64,000 nt of DNA, taken from JBBQLG01 sp964251665. Lineage in GTDB: Bacteria; Bacteroidota; Bacteroidia; Cytophagales; Spirosomataceae. The translations under genes were made by a program, and so were the position numbers. The DNA is taken from assembly GCA_964251665.1 (NCBI GenBank), contig CAXUKO010000001.1, positions 62,001 through 126,000 on the forward strand, in the 5' to 3' direction. Under the pieces are notes generated by a model. It made no database searches. It was not told the DNA's origin and saw only the letters and a program-made list of their open reading frames with translations. Positions 26,652-35,524 of the stretch are shown one piece after another (position 1 is the first letter of the stretch; each line of letters starts with the position of its first letter).

Positions 26652-26678
26652 ACGCACTAACTGTAATTGTCAGTGCGT
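26652..26678 (-). terminator. Hairpin upstream of the 204-residue gene
   Basis: Arms at 26652-26661 and 26669-26678 pair over 10 bp with one mismatch around a 7-nt loop. On the minus strand a T/A-rich tract follows. It may terminate read-through from the 85-residue gene or act as an operator. Confidence 0.4.
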
Positions 26679-26712
26679 TCTAATCTTCACACAAAAACAT
26701 TTACTCAGAGTA

Positions 26713-26764
26713 TATCACAAATAAGTTTTTTAGAATGGCTTGAAGTCCATTATTATTTGTGATA
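26713..26764 (-). terminator. Hairpin after the 85-residue gene
   Basis: Arms at 26713-26724 and 26753-26764 are perfect reverse complements over 12 bp. A second inner stem pairs 26734-26738 with 26747-26751. It lies 14 bp past the stop of the gene at 26778. Confidence 0.55.
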
Positions 26765-26777
26765 ATACTTTGATTAC

Positions 26778-27035
26778 TCAAAAACAGATAGGATTAGTTT
26801 TTAGTCCTTCAACTTTAAACCTACTGTATACAAAAACTTCAATGCCACTAAAGTCATCGGTACAGCTATCAACAAAATGCTGATTTTCAGAATGACGTAC
26901 CGAACACTCATGCCTATTATCGCCGTCTTTGCAGCGACCAAGTAATATTTCAACTTTGAGACCTGAACTAATTTCAGAACCATTGTAAAGCCTATTGCCG
27001 CAACTTGCGCACTCAATTGGTAAAATTTTGCTCAT
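26778..27035 (-). CDS. Small Cys-rich hypothetical protein
   Basis: The 85-residue protein begins MSKILPIECASCGNRLYNG, with a zinc-ribbon-like CASC pair, and has further Cys residues at RCKDG, HECSV and DSCTDD. It may bind zinc. A competing frame (26801-27016) lacks the N-terminal Cys pair and is less convincing. It lies in an AT-rich accessory patch and has no recognised family. Confidence 0.45.
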   Translation of the reverse strand: MSKILPIECASCGNRLYNGSEISSGLKVEILLGRCKDGDNRHECSVRHSENQHFVDSCTDDFSGIEVFVYSRFKVEGLKTNPICF

Positions 27036-27126
27036 TAAAAACTTGTTTAGTACCTAACTAAGATACAAAATTTTAACCATACTGCTGCCGATTTTCAGTA
27101 ATTTAATTATGAATTGAACAAATTAA

Positions 27127-27155
27127 CTCCCGACCATGTCAACCACAGCCGGGAG
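27127..27155 (-). terminator. Weak terminator after nrdA
   Basis: CTCCCG at 27127-27132 pairs with CGGGAG at 27150-27155. The minus strand then runs into T-rich sequence. It lies 28 bp after the nrdA stop. Confidence 0.5.
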
Positions 27156-27182
27156 CCTAAAACACTTAGTATGTCAGCTTAA

Positions 27183-29648
27183 TCAGCTTCCGCAAGCTTC
27201 GCAATCGTCTTTGTTATCAATGGAGCAGATCATGGCCGCGTAGGCTTGTTCGGCTTCGCTGATAGGTTGTGGGTTTTGCGAGGCATGTTCCTTGGCGTAG
27301 GCTTCGTAGTTGAGCGGCTTTTCCACTGGCGCCGTTTCGGCGATGGCGGGCTCCAACTGCGCTTCGGCCTGCTTCTCTACAGTGAACTTCACGGCGTCGG
27401 CGGCTGCTTTCGTGCGGAGGTAATACATACCCGTCTTCAGGCCCTTTTTCCAGGCGTAGAAGTGCATCGACGTCAGCTTACCGAAGTTTGAGTCCTGCAG
27501 GTGAATGTTCAGCGACTGCGACTGACAGATGTAGGCACCCCGGTCGGCGGCCATGTCGATGATGGTCTTCTGCTTGATCTCCCAGACCGTTTTGTACAGG
27601 TCTTTGATGTTCTGCGGAATGTTCGGAATCTCCTGCACCGAGCCATTGGCCCGAATCAGGTTGTTCTTCATCGTATCGTTCCACAAGTTCAGCTTCACCA
27701 GATCTTTCAGCAGGTGCTTGTTCACCACCACAAACTCGCCCGACAGTACGCGACGGGTGTAGATGTTGCTCGTGTACGGCTCGAAACACTCGTTATTGCC
27801 CAGAATCTGCGAGGTCGACGCGGTTGGCATCGGTGCCAGCAGCAGCGAGTTGCGAACGCCATGTTCTACTACGTCTTTACGCAGCGACTCCCAGTCCCAG
27901 CGGCCCGAATCCGGCGTTACGCCCCACATATCGAATTGGAAAATCCCCTGCGAAATAGGCGAGCCTTTCCAAGTTTCGTACGGACCTTCCACCTTCGCCT
28001 GCTCCATCGACGACGTCATGGCGGCAAAATAGATGGTCTCGAAAATATCTTTGTTCAGCTTCTGCGCTTCCTCCGACTCAAACGGCATCCGCAGCAGGAT
28101 AAACGCGTCGGCCAGACCCTGCACACCCAGACCAATCGGCCGGTGCCGCATGTTCGACCGGCGGGCTTCTTCAACGGGGTAGTAGTTCAGGTCGATGATC
28201 TTGTTCAGGTTACGCGTCGCCGTTTTGGTGACATCGTACAGCTTCTGATGATCGAACCGCAATACGCCGTCGTTACCCCGAACCAGGAACTTTGGCAGGG
28301 CAATAGACGCCAGGTTACACACCGCCACTTCATCAGGCGAGGTGTATTCCATGATCTCGGTGCAGAGGTTCGACGACTTGATAGTGCCAAGGTTCTTCTG
28401 GTTCGATTTCTTGTTGGCCGCATCCTTATAGAGCATGTACGGCGTGCCGGTTTCGGTCTGCGATTCCAGAATCTCGTACCATAAATCCTGCGCTTTGATG
28501 GTTTTACGGGCGCGGCCTTCACGTTCGTACTTCGTGTACAACGCTTCGAACTCGTCACCGTAGGCATCGCTCAGGCCTGGGCACTCATGCGGGCACATCA
28601 GCGACCAGACGTCGTTGTCTTCTACCCGTTTCATGAACAGATCGGGAATCCAAAGGGCGTAGAACAGGTCGCGGGCACGCATTTCCTCCTTGCCGTGATT
28701 CTTTTTCAGGTCCAGGAAGGCGTTGATGTCGGCATGCCACGGCTCCAGATATACCGCAAACGAACCTTTCCGCTTGCCACCGCCCTGATCCACGTAGCGG
28801 GCTGTGTCGTTAAACACGCGCAGCATCGGCACAATCCCGTTGGAGGTGCCGTTGGTGCCCTTAATGTATGTACCCGTCGCCCGGACGTTGTGAATACTCA
28901 GGCCGATACCCCCCGCCGACTGAGAAATTTTGGCGGTCTGTTTCAGCGTGTCGTAAATGCCTTCGATGGAGTCATCTTTCATCGTCAGCAGGAAGCACGA
29001 CGACATTTGCGGCTTTGGCGTACCGGCGTTAAATAACGTTGGCGTTGCGTGGGTGAACCACTTTTCCGACAGTAGATTGTACGTTTCAATGGCCGCGTCG
29101 ATGTCGTCCATGTGAATACCAACGGCCACGCGCATGAGCATGTGCTGCGGACGCTCGGCGATTTTACCGTCGATTTTCAGCAGATACGACTTCTCGAGCG
29201 TTTTGTAACCGAAGTAGTCATAGCCGTAATCCCGGTCGTAGATGATGGTAGAATCGAGCAGAGCCGCGTTGGTCCGCACGATTTCGTACACTTCTTTGGC
29301 AATCAGGGACGCGTTTTCGCCGGTTGTTTTGTCCTCGTACAAATAAAGCCGCTTAATCGTGCTGGAGAACGACTTGTTGGTGTCTTTGTGCAGGTTCGAG
29401 ATGGCGATCCGGGCGGCCAGAATGGCGTAGTCCGGGTGTTTGGTGGTCATTGACGCGGCCGTTTCGGCTGCCAGGTTATCAAGTTCGGTCGTGCTGACAC
29501 CGTCATACAGCCCGCTAACGACTTTCATCGCCACATCGACTGGTTGAACGTAGTTGGGATCGAGACCGTAGCACAGTTTCTCGATGCGGGCGGTGATTTT
29601 GTCGAACTTGACCGACTCCCGGCGTCCGTCGCGTTTGATTACGTACAT
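27183..29648 (-). CDS. nrdA: Ribonucleoside-diphosphate reductase, large (alpha) subunit, class I
   Basis: NrdA reduces ribonucleotides to deoxyribonucleotides for DNA synthesis. The N-terminal ATP-cone (YVIKRDGRRESVKFDKI) covers about 1-95. The catalytic barrel includes SSCFLLTMKDD, NLCTEIMEYTS and MPTASTSQILG. The C-terminal redox pair CEAC (Cys816, Cys819) transfers electrons from thioredoxin. The length of 821 residues is normal. The small subunit gene nrdB is not beside it, so it must lie elsewhere. A good Bacteroidota promoter lies about 60 bp upstream. A 327-residue open frame on the opposite strand is a shadow. Confidence 0.97.
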   Translation of the reverse strand: MYVIKRDGRRESVKFDKITARIEKLCYGLDPNYVQPVDVAMKVVSGLYDGVSTTELDNLAAETAASMTTKHPDYAILAARIAISNLHKDTNKSFSSTIKRLYLYEDKTTGENASLIAKEVYEIVRTNAALLDSTIIYDRDYGYDYFGYKTLEKSYLLKIDGKIAERPQHMLMRVAVGIHMDDIDAAIETYNLLSEKWFTHATPTLFNAGTPKPQMSSCFLLTMKDDSIEGIYDTLKQTAKISQSAGGIGLSIHNVRATGTYIKGTNGTSNGIVPMLRVFNDTARYVDQGGGKRKGSFAVYLEPWHADINAFLDLKKNHGKEEMRARDLFYALWIPDLFMKRVEDNDVWSLMCPHECPGLSDAYGDEFEALYTKYEREGRARKTIKAQDLWYEILESQTETGTPYMLYKDAANKKSNQKNLGTIKSSNLCTEIMEYTSPDEVAVCNLASIALPKFLVRGNDGVLRFDHQKLYDVTKTATRNLNKIIDLNYYPVEEARRSNMRHRPIGLGVQGLADAFILLRMPFESEEAQKLNKDIFETIYFAAMTSSMEQAKVEGPYETWKGSPISQGIFQFDMWGVTPDSGRWDWESLRKDVVEHGVRNSLLLAPMPTASTSQILGNNECFEPYTSNIYTRRVLSGEFVVVNKHLLKDLVKLNLWNDTMKNNLIRANGSVQEIPNIPQNIKDLYKTVWEIKQKTIIDMAADRGAYICQSQSLNIHLQDSNFGKLTSMHFYAWKKGLKTGMYYLRTKAAADAVKFTVEKQAEAQLEPAIAETAPVEKPLNYEAYAKEHASQNPQPISEAEQAYAAMICSIDNKDDCEACGS

Positions 29649-29710
29649 GCGCGTGTAGGGTTTGTGTGTATATAAATGATAAATGCTGAATTCGTAACGG
29701 GTTGATCTTT

Positions 29711-29738
29711 TAAAGATACTGATGAATGAGACGTCAAA
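29711..29738 (-). promoter_or_regulatory. Probable nrdA promoter
   Basis: On the minus strand TTTG (29735-29738) and TATCTTTA (29711-29718) are separated by 16 bp. This matches the Bacteroidota consensus with one change in the last base. The leader to the nrdA start would be about 55 nt. Confidence 0.6.
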
Positions 29739-30040
29739 ACAAGCTCTCGGGTTCGCCGATTTCGGGCCGACTTTGAAAAGTGAAAACAGCGTTGGCGTAT
29801 TACCGGAATGTTACGCCTTATGCCTTAGTGACTTAGCCGCTGCACTGTTACTATCCCTGTCCGATCAAAATTCACAAAAAAATTATGAATACGGGGACAA
29901 TCACGCAAACGTCTGTTAGTGAGTGCTTTTCGTTGATAAGATAGGAGAAAATCAGGATAGTGGAGCGGAGAAAAGCCAAAAAAATGCGTTTAAATTAGGT
30001 AAAGGTAACATGGCATGAAGGCATCAATATTTTCTGATGC

Positions 30041-30077
30041 TTTGCCTTGTAAACCAGCCGATAACCCCGTACTTTTG
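30041..30077 (+). promoter_or_regulatory. Probable rpmE2 promoter
   Basis: TACTTTTG at 30070-30077 matches the -7 consensus exactly. A -33 candidate lies at 30041-30049 (TTTG or CTTG). The leader is about 48 nt. Confidence 0.6.
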
Positions 30078-30130
30078 CAGTCCTTTTCGGACGGAAACCG
30101 AACAACGGCAAAAGAAATCAAGATAGCATC

Positions 30131-30373
30131 ATGAAAAAAGGCATTCACCCGGAATACCGCGAAGTGGTTTTCCATGACCTGTCGAGCGACTACAAGTTTG
30201 TGACGCGTTCGACGGTTCAAACCAGAGACACGATGGAGTTCGAAGGTCAAACTTACCCACTCGTGAAAATTGAAGTTAGCTCGCAGTCACACCCCTTCTA
30301 CACGGGTAAGAACATGCTGCTTGATACGGCCGGTCGTGTGGACAAGTTCCGCAAGCGCTACGGCCAGAAGTAG
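30131..30373 (+). CDS. rpmE2: 50S ribosomal protein L31, type B
   Basis: The 80-residue protein starts MKKGIHPEYREVVFHD and contains HPFYTGKNMLLDTAGRVDKF, the type-B L31 pattern. It lacks the CxxC zinc pair of type-A L31, so it works without zinc, as is usual in Bacteroidota. It binds the large ribosomal subunit at the central protuberance. It has its own promoter and a strong terminator. Confidence 0.97.
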   Translation: MKKGIHPEYREVVFHDLSSDYKFVTRSTVQTRDTMEFEGQTYPLVKIEVSSQSHPFYTGKNMLLDTAGRVDKFRKRYGQK

Positions 30374-30398
30374 TCGTCGGCTATCTGAGGTATCATAC

Positions 30399-30440
30399 AT
30401 TGCCCCCACTGGAACAGCTCTGGTGGGGGCAATTTTGTTT
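30399..30440 (+). terminator. Rho-independent terminator of rpmE2
   Basis: Arms from 30399-30409 and 30423-30433 pair over 11 bp, including five G-C pairs in a row. A T-rich tract follows. Confidence 0.92.
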
Positions 30441-30524
30441 GTTAGCGGTAAGTTAGCTTTTGCGTAGCTGTGGGCTTTTTCGCTAAAGAGTGCGGATATT
30501 TGCGGGCTGATTACAACTGCCTTC

Positions 30525-31718
30525 ATGCCCAAGCTAATTTTATTCGACGACCCCACGATCCGCACCGCCCTGCTGCCCTTTACGTTCACGCGGCCGGTAG
30601 CGGGCATCCGGGTCGGTATTCATACGATTGCCGAGAAGTGGACTCATTGGCTCAACACGCCCGCTTCATTTCTAACCCAACAGTACCTGCAAACTAAATT
30701 TCCGTTTCAGCTATCCAGCGATAACTGGTATGTTAATGGAGCCATCTGTCCAACAGATGAGTTTGTCGCCACCCTTACCAGCTTGCCGTTGCGTGCGGGA
30801 CTTCACCTGGCCGACGGTACAAAGTTGGCCTGGCGGTCTATGTATCCAACGCCACTCCTGCACAAAGAGGGAGATCCTGAGCCTACCGACATCACTTGGA
30901 CCGAATTCAACGGTGCGCTAACCATCATCCGCCACCTGCCTGACATTTTTCTGCAAAACGGCGACCAGATCCGGGCGGATTTCACGCACTTGACCACCGG
31001 GCGCACGTCGCAGCCTATAACGGACCCGTTTACGCGCTGCTATGCACCGGAGAATATATTCATTGAGCCCGGCGCGGTGATTCGGGCATCGGTGCTGAAC
31101 GCCGAAGCCGGACCTATTTATATCGGGAAAAACGCCACGATTCAGGAAGGCTCAATTATGATTGGGCCGTTTGCCCTCTGCGATAATGCCACCGTGAACT
31201 GGGGTGGTAAAATGCGGAGTAATACAACCGTGGGGCCTTGGTGTAAAGTGGGTGGTGAACTGGGAAATTCGGTCTTGTTCGGGTACAGCAACAAGGCGCA
31301 CGACGGCTTTCTCGGCAACTCGGTCATTGGTGAGTGGTGCAACCTTGGCGCGAACGTTAACAACTCAAATCTCAAGAACGACTATACCAACGTTAAACTG
31401 CACAGCTACGCTACTGGCCAACTGGAAGATACCGGACGGCTGTTTTGCGGATTGATGATGGGCGATTATACCAAAGCGGGCATCAGCACCATGTTTAATA
31501 CCGGTACCGTGGTGGGCGTCAACGTTAACGTGTTCGGGGCGGGTTTTCAGCCTAAACACATTCCATCATTTTCGTGGGGCGGTGCCGCCGAAGGGTTTAC
31601 CAACTACCGCATTGAGAAGGCTCTGCAAGTTGCCCGCGAGACAGTTGGTCGACGGGGAATCGACTTTGGGCCGATGGATGAGGCCATATTATGCGCAATC
31701 TACGGCCATGCTGTTTAA
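30525..31718 (+). CDS. GlmU-like sugar nucleotidyltransferase with left-handed beta-helix
   Basis: The 397-residue protein resembles the Bacteroidota GlmU family. It has an N-terminal nucleotidyltransferase-like half (LILFDDPTIRTALLPFTFTRP) and a C-terminal hexapeptide-repeat beta-helix (IYIGKNATIQEGSIMIGPFA onward). It probably makes an activated sugar for envelope glycans; the exact substrate is not clear, and the N-terminal half diverges from classical GlmU. It overlaps holB by 11 bp and starts a four-gene run. Confidence 0.85.
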   Translation: MPKLILFDDPTIRTALLPFTFTRPVAGIRVGIHTIAEKWTHWLNTPASFLTQQYLQTKFPFQLSSDNWYVNGAICPTDEFVATLTSLPLRAGLHLADGTKLAWRSMYPTPLLHKEGDPEPTDITWTEFNGALTIIRHLPDIFLQNGDQIRADFTHLTTGRTSQPITDPFTRCYAPENIFIEPGAVIRASVLNAEAGPIYIGKNATIQEGSIMIGPFALCDNATVNWGGKMRSNTTVGPWCKVGGELGNSVLFGYSNKAHDGFLGNSVIGEWCNLGANVNNSNLKNDYTNVKLHSYATGQLEDTGRLFCGLMMGDYTKAGISTMFNTGTVVGVNVNVFGAGFQPKHIPSFSWGGAAEGFTNYRIEKALQVARETVGRRGIDFGPMDEAILCAIYGHAV

Positions 31719-32856
31719 CGAAATCATCGGCTACGACGCCACAAAGGAGACTTTACTCCGGGCGGTTCAGACGAACCATCTGGCTCACGCACAACTGTTC
31801 GACGGGCCGACGGGGAGCGGTAATCTTGCCCTCGCGCTGGCGCTGGCAACGTATGTCAATTGTGAAGACAAGCAGGGGGCAGACGGTGCCTCGGAACACG
31901 ATGCCTGCGGGCGGTGTGCGTCCTGTGTGAAAATGCAGAAGCTCGTTCACCCCGACTTGCACCTGGTGTTTCCCGTGGCGAACCTAGCCAATAAGGGTAA
32001 AACCAGCGAAGCCTTTCTGGCCGACTGGCGCAAGTTTATCATTGAGAACCCGTATCGGACGCTGCCCGACTGGCTCGACTACATCGACGCCGACAATAAA
32101 CAGGGGAACATCACGGCCGAGGAAGCCCGAAACATCCTGCAAAAACTGTCGCTGAAGTCGTACGAGGGTGCCTACAAAATCATGCTGATCTGGCTACCCG
32201 AACTGCTTAATATTGCGTCGGCCAATGCCTTGCTGAAAGTGCTGGAAGAGCCGCCAGCGCAAACACTGTTTCTGCTGGTGACCAATCAGCCCGATAAGCT
32301 GCTGATTACCATCCTATCCCGAACGCAGCGGGTAGCGATACGGCCGTTTACGGATAATGAAGTGGCTATGCACTTGCGCCAACATCTGAATCTGGATGAA
32401 ACCAAAGCTACTAAACTGGCTTACCTGGCAAACGGAGATTTATCGGCCGCGATCCGGCTGGCCAAGCAGGAAGAAGGCGACGGACAGGATCAGCACGGCT
32501 GGTTTGCCGAATGGATGCGATTGTGTTACCGGCAGGATTTGATTGCTCTGGTTAAACAGGCCGACCAGTTCGACGGTTTTAGCAAGGAACGCCAGAAGGG
32601 CCTGCTCGAATACGGGCTGCATACCTGCCGGGACTTGTTTTTGTGGCAGCAGGGCGCAGCCGAACTGTTGCGTCTGCCCGAAAACGAACTCACATTCGTA
32701 AAAAACTTTGCCAAAGTATTAACGCCGGACCACATTGAGCGCATTGTTGCCGATCTGAACGAAGCCATTTTTCACCTCGAACGTAACGCCCGCGCCAAAA
32801 TGGTACTGCTGGATATGTCGCTCACCTTTAGTCGTTTAATTCGGGTTGCCGCATGA
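31708..32856 (+). CDS. holB: DNA polymerase III delta' subunit
   Basis: The 382-residue protein is the clamp-loader delta' subunit. The zinc-binding cysteines are at 52, 67, 70 and 73 (CGRCASC). The P-loop position reads GPTGSGNL at 33-40, with Asn in place of the catalytic Lys, as expected for a subunit that does not hydrolyse ATP. The motif ANALLKVLEEPP is typical. The ATG at 31708 is used because it starts the conserved MLFNEIIGYD; a longer frame begins inside the upstream gene. It overlaps rimB by 4 bp (ATGA). Confidence 0.93.
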   Translation: MLFNEIIGYDATKETLLRAVQTNHLAHAQLFDGPTGSGNLALALALATYVNCEDKQGADGASEHDACGRCASCVKMQKLVHPDLHLVFPVANLANKGKTSEAFLADWRKFIIENPYRTLPDWLDYIDADNKQGNITAEEARNILQKLSLKSYEGAYKIMLIWLPELLNIASANALLKVLEEPPAQTLFLLVTNQPDKLLITILSRTQRVAIRPFTDNEVAMHLRQHLNLDETKATKLAYLANGDLSAAIRLAKQEEGDGQDQHGWFAEWMRLCYRQDLIALVKQADQFDGFSKERQKGLLEYGLHTCRDLFLWQQGAAELLRLPENELTFVKNFAKVLTPDHIERIVADLNEAIFHLERNARAKMVLLDMSLTFSRLIRVAA

Positions 32857-33359
32857 AACTCCGTAAAGTCGGCCCGCCGAAGCCGAAGCAGATTATCGGC
32901 ATGACCGACATCGTGGACTTCCCGGATCTGGAACTGTTCGACGTGAAAGCCAAAATTGATACGGGTGCCTACACGTCGGCTCTGCACTGCAAGGATGTCC
33001 GGCTGGTTAAAGCGGGATTGCGAACCAAACTCAGTTTCTGCGTTATCGGGCAAACCGGCGAGGTGGCCAAGGTATTTTACAGCACCGATTTCAACCAGCG
33101 GATCGTCAAAAACTCATTTGGTATCGCCGAAAAGCGGTACGTCATTAAAACCAGAATCAAGCTTTTCGGTCGGATTATCCGGGCTGAATTTACCCTTGCC
33201 GACCGTGAACGAATGAAAAATCCGGTGTTACTGGGTCGAAAACTGCTTCGTAACCGCTTTATCGTAGATGTTTCCCAGCAGAATCTGTCCTACGAACAGA
33301 AGACCGACCACAGGCTGTCGATCAGCACCGAAGACCACGATTTCCCACTCAACATTTGA
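32853..33359 (+). CDS. rimB: RimB-like retropepsin-type protease
   Basis: The 168-residue protein has KIDTGAYTSALH (Asp36, Thr37, Gly38), the aspartic protease-like motif of the RimB / ATP-dependent zinc protease family (PF05618). In other bacteria RimB trims poly-glutamate tails that RimK adds to ribosomal protein S6. Here rimK follows 15 bp downstream, supporting that role. The ATG overlaps the holB stop. Confidence 0.88.
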   Translation: MKLRKVGPPKPKQIIGMTDIVDFPDLELFDVKAKIDTGAYTSALHCKDVRLVKAGLRTKLSFCVIGQTGEVAKVFYSTDFNQRIVKNSFGIAEKRYVIKTRIKLFGRIIRAEFTLADRERMKNPVLLGRKLLRNRFIVDVSQQNLSYEQKTDHRLSISTEDHDFPLNI

Positions 33360-33374
33360 CTACGACCCGTTTTT

Positions 33375-34271
33375 ATGCGTATTGCCATATTGTCGGCCAA
33401 TCCGAATCTTTACTCAACAAAGCGATTGCTCGAAGCCGCCCAGCAGCGTGGCCACGAAGCGATACTTATTGACCACCTCAACTGTCAGGTTATGATAGAA
33501 GGGGGTAATCCATCCGTGCTGTACCGGGGCGATGCCGTTGAACAACTCGACGCCATTGTGCCTCGTATTGGCGCGTCCGTTACAGACTATGGCTGTGCCA
33601 TTGTGCGGCAGTTCGAGATGATGAAGGTCTTTACAACGGCCAAATCACAGGCTATTTCCCGGTCGCGCAACAAGCTGCGCAGTCTGCAGGTGCTCTCGAA
33701 AGCGGGTGTTGGTCTGCCTAAAACGGTATTTGCCAACCATCCCAAAGAGGTTGACCGGCTTATTGAGCTTGTTGGCGGGCCACCGGTCGTGATTAAACTG
33801 CTGGAAGGCACGCAGGGCATCGGTGTTGTGCTGGCTGAAACGACTAAAACCGCCAAATCGACCATCGAAGCGTTCTATGGATTGGGCAAACATGTTCTGG
33901 TGCAAGAATTTATTGCCGAAGCTAAAGGTGCTGACATCCGGGCACTTGTCGTTGGCGGCCGGGTCGTGGGTGCCATGAGACGGCAGGGTTCTGACAATGA
34001 ATTTCGCTCGAATCTACACCGGGGTGGTCGTTCGCAGGCTATCGACCTCACTCCCGAAATTGAATGGGCTGCTATTAACGCGGCCCGGGCGCTGGGCCTG
34101 AAAGTGGCTGGTGTTGATATGTTGCTCTCGGAACGTGGACCACTCGTGCTGGAGGTAAATTCGTCGCCGGGACTGGAAGGCATCGAAAAGACGACGGGTT
34201 TAGACATCGCCGGTCAAATTGTAGAGTACATCGAAGGCCGTTCGGACGAAAGCGATACGGTAGGGGTGTAA
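33375..34271 (+). CDS. rimK: RimK-family alpha-L-glutamate ligase
   Basis: The 298-residue ATP-grasp ligase adds glutamate residues to the C-terminus of ribosomal protein S6. It has the N-terminal segment MRIAILSANPNLYSTKRLL, the ATP-grasp loop LLEGTQGIGV and the metal-binding end LVLEVNSSPGLEGIE. It is paired with rimB. The stop is followed within 8 bp by a long perfect hairpin. Confidence 0.94.
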   Translation: MRIAILSANPNLYSTKRLLEAAQQRGHEAILIDHLNCQVMIEGGNPSVLYRGDAVEQLDAIVPRIGASVTDYGCAIVRQFEMMKVFTTAKSQAISRSRNKLRSLQVLSKAGVGLPKTVFANHPKEVDRLIELVGGPPVVIKLLEGTQGIGVVLAETTKTAKSTIEAFYGLGKHVLVQEFIAEAKGADIRALVVGGRVVGAMRRQGSDNEFRSNLHRGGRSQAIDLTPEIEWAAINAARALGLKVAGVDMLLSERGPLVLEVNSSPGLEGIEKTTGLDIAGQIVEYIEGRSDESDTVGV

Positions 34272-34278
34272 AAGCTTG

Positions 34279-34341
34279 GTAAACGGGGATGAAACAGATG
34301 CCATGTCTTCAAGATATGGCATCTGTTTCATCCCCGTTTAC
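34279..34341 (+). terminator. Very long perfect hairpin after rimK
   Basis: Arms at 34279-34304 and 34316-34341 are perfect reverse complements over 26 bp. The loop can extend the stem by another four pairs plus a wobble, leaving almost no loop. It probably ends the glmU-like to rimK operon. Confidence 0.85.
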
Positions 34342-34413
34342 TGACAAAATCTCCGAACGACTTTAGTGTGTCAGACGTTTTAACTGCAACTACATGAATG
34401 CCAGATACACACG

Positions 34414-34923
34414 ATGGAAACCGAACTAATAATAAACCGGGTAGCCAAAAGCGGGCTGGTCACACTGGACCTGGAAGATTACTACCACTCCGGTGAGCGG
34501 GTTGTCTACGACCTGAAAGACAATCTGTTCATGGGGCTGATTCTGAAAGAGAAGGACTTTCGCGAGTTTCTGAAAACTCACGACTGGACGCAGTACACCG
34601 GGAAAAACGTAGCCCTGACCTGCTCCGAAGATGCGATTGTGCCAACCTGGGCCTATATGCTGCTCACTATTCAGTTGCAGCCTTACGCCAACACCATCGT
34701 GTTCGGCACACTTCAGGATCTGGAAGAGAAACTTTACTTCGACGCCATTGCCCGAATTAATCCCGAAGCGTATCGGGATGCGCGCGTAGTTATAAAAGGG
34801 TGCAGTAAGGTACCGGTGCCGGTCGCGGCTTACGTCGAGATCACCCGGATTTTACGGCCGGTCGCGTTGTCGCTGTTGTTCGGTGAGCCGTGCAGCACGG
34901 TGCCCTTGTATAAAAGGAGGTGA
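34414..34923 (+). CDS. DUF2480 family protein
   Basis: The 169-residue soluble protein starts METELIINRVAKSGLVTLDL and contains EKDFREFLKTHDW and GCSKVPVPVAAY. It matches DUF2480, a conserved Bacteroidota family without an assigned function. It converges with mazF, 3 bp apart. Confidence 0.88.
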   Translation: METELIINRVAKSGLVTLDLEDYYHSGERVVYDLKDNLFMGLILKEKDFREFLKTHDWTQYTGKNVALTCSEDAIVPTWAYMLLTIQLQPYANTIVFGTLQDLEEKLYFDAIARINPEAYRDARVVIKGCSKVPVPVAAYVEITRILRPVALSLLFGEPCSTVPLYKRR

Positions 34924-34926
34924 GGT

Positions 34927-35250
34927 TTAATAGGTAAACAGGGCAATCAGCGTCGAGCAAATCTGTTGATTCGTGGTTTTGTCCAGTTCGCCGATTTGCT
35001 GCAGTAACCGCACTTTGTCGACACTCCGGGCTTGGTCGAGAGCGATTTGACCGTCCCGCCCGTCGAACTGACAGTCAACGCGGGTAGGATACGGCTTCTG
35101 CGTACTGGTTAGGGGGGCAACCATAACTGTATTCAGATACTTATTGACCGAGTCCGGTGAAATAACGACGCAGGGACGAGTTTTAGCAATTTCGCTACCC
35201 CGCGTAGGGTCGAGGGTAACTAACCAAACTGTGAAGCGACTAACTACCAT
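34927..35250 (-). CDS. mazF: MazF/PemK-type endoribonuclease toxin
   Basis: The 107-residue protein shows the MazF pattern: LVTLDPTRGSEIAKTRPCVVISPD near the N-terminus and VAPLTS, IALDQARSVDKVRL later. MazF toxins cut mRNA at short sequences and are neutralised by MazE. The gene overlaps the upstream antitoxin gene by 7 bp. Confidence 0.93.
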   Translation of the reverse strand: MVVSRFTVWLVTLDPTRGSEIAKTRPCVVISPDSVNKYLNTVMVAPLTSTQKPYPTRVDCQFDGRDGQIALDQARSVDKVRLLQQIGELDKTTNQQICSTLIALFTY

Positions 35251-35501
35251 TGCCAGTCAGATTGATCGAACGCGTTGGATGCGCCCTCAAACAAATCATC
35301 GTCGGGCAGGTGGCCAGTCTTGATAGCTTTCGCAAAGGCCTGATCCCAACCGGTACGCGGATGTGATTTAGCGGGCCGTAAAATGATGGCTCCATCCGTC
35401 ACTTCTACCTCAATATCATGACTGATACCAACCTGTTGCAATAAGGGCCGGGGTAGAATAACGCCCTGTGAGTTGCCAATGGGTCTAAGCTGAAGTTGCA
35501 T
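35244..35501 (-). CDS. mazE: MazE/AbrB-type antitoxin
   Basis: The 85-residue protein has an N-terminal AbrB-like DNA-binding fold (MQLQLRPIGNSQGVILPRPL) and an acidic C-terminus (LPDDDLFEGASNAFDQ) that should wrap MazF. The ATG at 35501 is preferred to one at 35510 because the conserved start begins there and the leader would then be about 17 nt. MazE usually represses its own promoter together with MazF; a promoter inside a palindrome lies just upstream. Confidence 0.9.
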   Translation of the reverse strand: MQLQLRPIGNSQGVILPRPLLQQVGISHDIEVEVTDGAIILRPAKSHPRTGWDQAFAKAIKTGHLPDDDLFEGASNAFDQSDWQW

Positions 35502-35524
35502 AATCGTCATCGTTAAAGTTATAA

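Larger units (their letters stand above)
29649..30130. other. Divergent intergenic region between nrdA and rpmE2
   Basis: These 482 bases hold the two divergent promoters annotated separately and no convincing gene. A 65-residue open frame at 29722-29919 has no coding character. The part from 29880 to 30030 is AT-rich. Confidence 0.7.

Noticed and set aside
27501..28484. A 327-codon open frame on plus inside nrdA
   Set aside because: Antisense shadow of a certain nrdA; composition is Arg/His/Val-rich without domain structure.
29722..29919. A 65-codon open frame between nrdA and rpmE2
   Set aside because: It covers the nrdA promoter, and neither its composition nor its context suggests a gene.
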